Origin: Amphritea sp. | Lineage (GTDB): Bacteria; Pseudomonadota; Gammaproteobacteria; Pseudomonadales; Balneatricaceae | NCBI GenBank assembly: GCA_025800245.1 | Contig: JAOXSA010000005.1 | Location: 62,001-126,000 of the forward strand | Direction of reading: 5' to 3' | DNA: 64,000 nucleotides | In this document: piece by piece, positions 62,114 through 64,000 of the stretch | Position numbering within the stretch: position 1 is the first letter of the stretch | Layout: every line of letters starts with the position of its first letter | Notes under the pieces: generated by a model | What the model was told of the DNA's origin: nothing | Seen by the model: the letters and a program-made list of their open reading frames with translations, nothing else | Databases searched by the model: none | Position numbers and translations under genes: made by a program

Positions 62114-62977
62114 TTACTTCCTGCTCAGAGCATTGAACAGGGCGGCGGAGATAATCAGACCGCCGCCCACCAGCGTCCACAGGGTTGGGATTTCGGCAAA
62201 AAACACCATCCCCAGAATGGCAGAGAACACCACCTGCACATAAGCGTAAGCGCTGGCTTTGCCCGCCTTTTCTGCGGCCATTGCCTTGGTCAGGCCGATC
62301 TGGCCGACCTGGGTAAAGATACCTACCAGAATCAGCAACACCAGCGCTTCCAGATTCGGCATCACAAAATCATCCCCTAATAGCACTACCGATACCGGCA
62401 GAGCGATCAACGGGAAGTAAAAAATAATCACCGAGGCATCTTCGGTCTGGCTCAGCTTTCTCACCATCACATAGGCGATGGCACTGCCCAGCGCCCCGCA
62501 CAACGCAGCGATTACGCTGAGTACAGGCAGCCCCGTTACCAGACCGGTACTGAAATCCGGCTGAGTCATAACCAGCAGACCGATAAAGCTCATTCCGATG
62601 CAGACAATGGTAGTCAGCTGCAGCCGCTCTTTCAGAAATAACAGCGCCAGAATCGCGGTAAATGCCGGATGGGTGTATTGCAGAATGGTGGCTTCGGCAA
62701 GAGGCAGGGTGGTTAACGAGTAGTAAACACAAACTAACGCCACAGCACCTACAATACCTCGCCCCATCAATAGGGGCTTATTCAATCCCCAGACAGATAA
62801 GCGCTTGCGTTTTACATCCAGATAGCTCAGTAACAGAGACACCAGCGCCCGTGCAGCCACGATTTCCAGCACCGGAATACCATAGCCGCTCACCGCTTTA
62901 ACGCAGGCGCTCATCAGCGCAAAGCCCAGCGCAGAAAGCAGCATATATCGCACAGCAGGTGAAAGAGAGTGGGTCAT
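62114..62977 (-). CDS. DMT superfamily (EamA) transporter
   Basis: The 287-residue inner-membrane protein has ten hydrophobic segments arranged as two EamA repeats (LLSALGFALMSACVKAVSGYGIPVLEIVAARALVSLLLSYLD in the first, TLWTLVGGGLIISAALFNAL at the end). EamA carriers export or exchange small metabolites, including amino acids; the substrate cannot be told. Convergent with znuB, with an 8-bp gap; single-gene transcription. Confidence 0.92.
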   Translation of the reverse strand: MTHSLSPAVRYMLLSALGFALMSACVKAVSGYGIPVLEIVAARALVSLLLSYLDVKRKRLSVWGLNKPLLMGRGIVGAVALVCVYYSLTTLPLAEATILQYTHPAFTAILALLFLKERLQLTTIVCIGMSFIGLLVMTQPDFSTGLVTGLPVLSVIAALCGALGSAIAYVMVRKLSQTEDASVIIFYFPLIALPVSVVLLGDDFVMPNLEALVLLILVGIFTQVGQIGLTKAMAAEKAGKASAYAYVQVVFSAILGMVFFAEIPTLWTLVGGGLIISAALFNALSRK

Positions 62978-63117
62978 CAGCGGTCGCCATCAGGATCGGT
63001 TTAAGGCGCGGATAGTAGCAGATCAGTCGGAGCGATGCAGGTGATTACATTGGCGTCAGACTGCAGCACAGGCTATTTTTGGCTATAACCTGAACTGAGA
63101 GTGGACCTCAAAGAGTT

Positions 63118-64000
63118 ATGCGCATACTGACACTGATTACTGGCAGCCTGCTTTGTCTGCTACCCATATCTGCAAAGGCCCTGCCACTGGAACAGCTACA
63201 ACTACCCGATGGCTACTCTATCAGTGTTGCTGCACGGATCGACAACGCCAGACAGATGACGCTGGGTGCTGAAGGCTGGCTCTATGTCGGTAGTCGCCGG
63301 GAAGGCAAAGTCTATCGCTTGCGGGACCAGGATAACGACGGTATCTACGAGCAGCAGGAAACCCTGATGCGGCGTCTGAAAATGCCCACGGGTGTCGCCT
63401 GGCACAACGGCGATCTGTATGTGGCCGCGGTAAATCGCATTCTGCGGGTCGCTGGCGTTGATCAGTTACAGTCAGAATCACTGCCGATCAGGGGCCAGCT
63501 GATCACCGATGATCTGCCCGACGCTACCCATCATGGCTGGAAATATCTCAGATTTGGCCCGGATGGACAGCTCTATTTTAACCTTGGAGCACCTTGTAAT
63601 ACCTGCCTCAGCGATGATCCCCGCTTCGCCAGTCTGATGCGACTGAATCTGAAAACACTGCAACAGGAAGTTATCGCCGAAGGCGTGCGAAACTCCGTCG
63701 GTTTTACCTGGCATCCTCAGGATCAGAGCCTGTGGTTTACTGACAATGGCCGGGATCATCTGGGCGACGACCTGCCAGCGGACGAGCTTAATCGTCTGAC
63801 GGATACCGGCGGCCACTATGGCTATCCTTTTGTACACGGTGGCGATCTGCCCGATCCTGATTTTTATGAAGGGCAGCCATTGGCTCAGTTCATTAAGCCG
63901 GAACTGAAACTGGGTGCACATGTAGCCCCACTGGGACTCACCTTTTACGAAGGACAGCAGTTACCCGACATCGACCATAACGACCTGTTTATAGCCGAAC
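63118..64000 (+). CDS. PQQ-dependent sugar/sorbosone dehydrogenase-like protein, N-terminal part
   Basis: The frame opens at ATG 63118 with AAAGAG just upstream and a signal peptide (MRILTLITGSLLCLLPISAKA), and runs to the window edge (294 codons) without a stop. The mature part shows beta-propeller features of the L-sorbosone/glucose dehydrogenase-like family: YVGSRREGKVYRLRDQDNDG, FNLGAPCNTCLSDDPRFA, GVRNSVGFTWHPQDQSLWFTDNGRDHLGDD and HGGDLPDP. Periplasmic oxidation of an alcohol or sugar is expected. Truncated by the window edge only. Confidence 0.9.
   Translation, partial: MRILTLITGSLLCLLPISAKALPLEQLQLPDGYSISVAARIDNARQMTLGAEGWLYVGSRREGKVYRLRDQDNDGIYEQQETLMRRLKMPTGVAWHNGDLYVAAVNRILRVAGVDQLQSESLPIRGQLITDDLPDATHHGWKYLRFGPDGQLYFNLGAPCNTCLSDDPRFASLMRLNLKTLQQEVIAEGVRNSVGFTWHPQDQSLWFTDNGRDHLGDDLPADELNRLTDTGGHYGYPFVHGGDLPDPDFYEGQPLAQFIKPELKLGAHVAPLGLTFYEGQQLPDIDHNDLFIAE

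Overview
The window looks like chromosomal DNA of a marine or aquatic gammaproteobacterium, most likely of the Oceanospirillaceae type. This is inferred from the mix of genes (hisBH-F cluster, AsmA-mutY-yggX, znuACB/zur, cueR-copA, many GGDEF/EAL proteins, a PACE efflux protein and an imelysin/IrpA iron locus) and from gammaproteobacterial-style Fur, Zur and CueR sites. No species can be named from the sequence alone. Most genes share an even, moderately GC-rich composition. One visibly AT-richer island lies at about 2.2-6.65 kb.

Layout. 1-2040: end of an RND efflux operon (permease cut by the window edge, plus its membrane fusion protein). 2187-6645: a foreign-looking cassette with a tyrosine recombinase followed by a 3.5-kb segment bounded by a perfect 20-bp inverted repeat. 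The segment holds two converging genes, a STAND-like ATPase and a D-Ala-D-Ala-ligase-like ATP-grasp enzyme. The repeat contains the Shine-Dalgarno and ATG of both genes, so inversion would swap which gene sits directly behind the recombinase. I read this as a probable gene-swapping phase switch and the most novel item here. 6.8-8.9 kb: hisF, hisH, hisB, with hisA missing from its usual place. 9.2-12.7 kb: asmA-like gene, mutY, yggX. 12.8-14.5 kb: REC-GGDEF-EAL protein. 14.8-15.1 kb: tRNA-Phe followed by an array of palindromes and a second copy of the tRNA 3' end plus terminator. 15.2-20.3 kb: CSD-DUF1294 protein, a DAO-GcvT dehydrogenase, and a LysR regulator divergent from a PACE efflux gene.

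20.4-28.0 kb is a signalling block: a HTH-receiver protein, a multi-PAS histidine kinase, an Aer-like chemoreceptor and a PAS-GGDEF-EAL protein. 28.0-31.7 kb: two fatty-acid-hydroxylase/sterol-desaturase family genes flank a DUF4856 protein with a candidate Fur box. 31.8-36.5 kb: a sigma-54 activator with a Cys-containing sensor domain and a large Cache-PAS-GGDEF-EAL protein that appears to start at CTG. 36.6-41.0 kb: an isolated EF-G, a hypoxanthine phosphoribosyltransferase and a purine permease. 41.0-45.2 kb is a copper region: lipo-cytochrome c, DUF411 protein, CueR, a Cys/Met-rich periplasmic protein and CopA with a textbook CueR promoter. 45.7-46.4 kb: peroxiredoxin-glutaredoxin fusion. 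46.6-51.6 kb: iron-regulated imelysin operon (imelysin, DUF1111 di-heme protein, imelysin 2, DUF1513).

53.0-56.1 kb is a bufferin-type RiPP operon: precursor, MNIO enzyme, DUF2063 partner, ECF sigma factor and membrane anti-sigma. A strong hairpin separates the precursor from the enzymes. 56.4-58.4 kb: BLUF photoreceptor, a small conserved protein and a DUF3179 protein. Two identical tandem tRNA-Leu(CAG) genes follow, then the zinc uptake locus (znuA divergent from zur-znuC-znuB around a Zur-like palindrome), a DMT transporter and the start of a PQQ-dependent-dehydrogenase-like protein cut by the right edge. The overall theme is metal homeostasis (Zn, Cu, Fe) plus cyclic-di-GMP and chemosensory signalling, with one mobile or phase-variable cassette.
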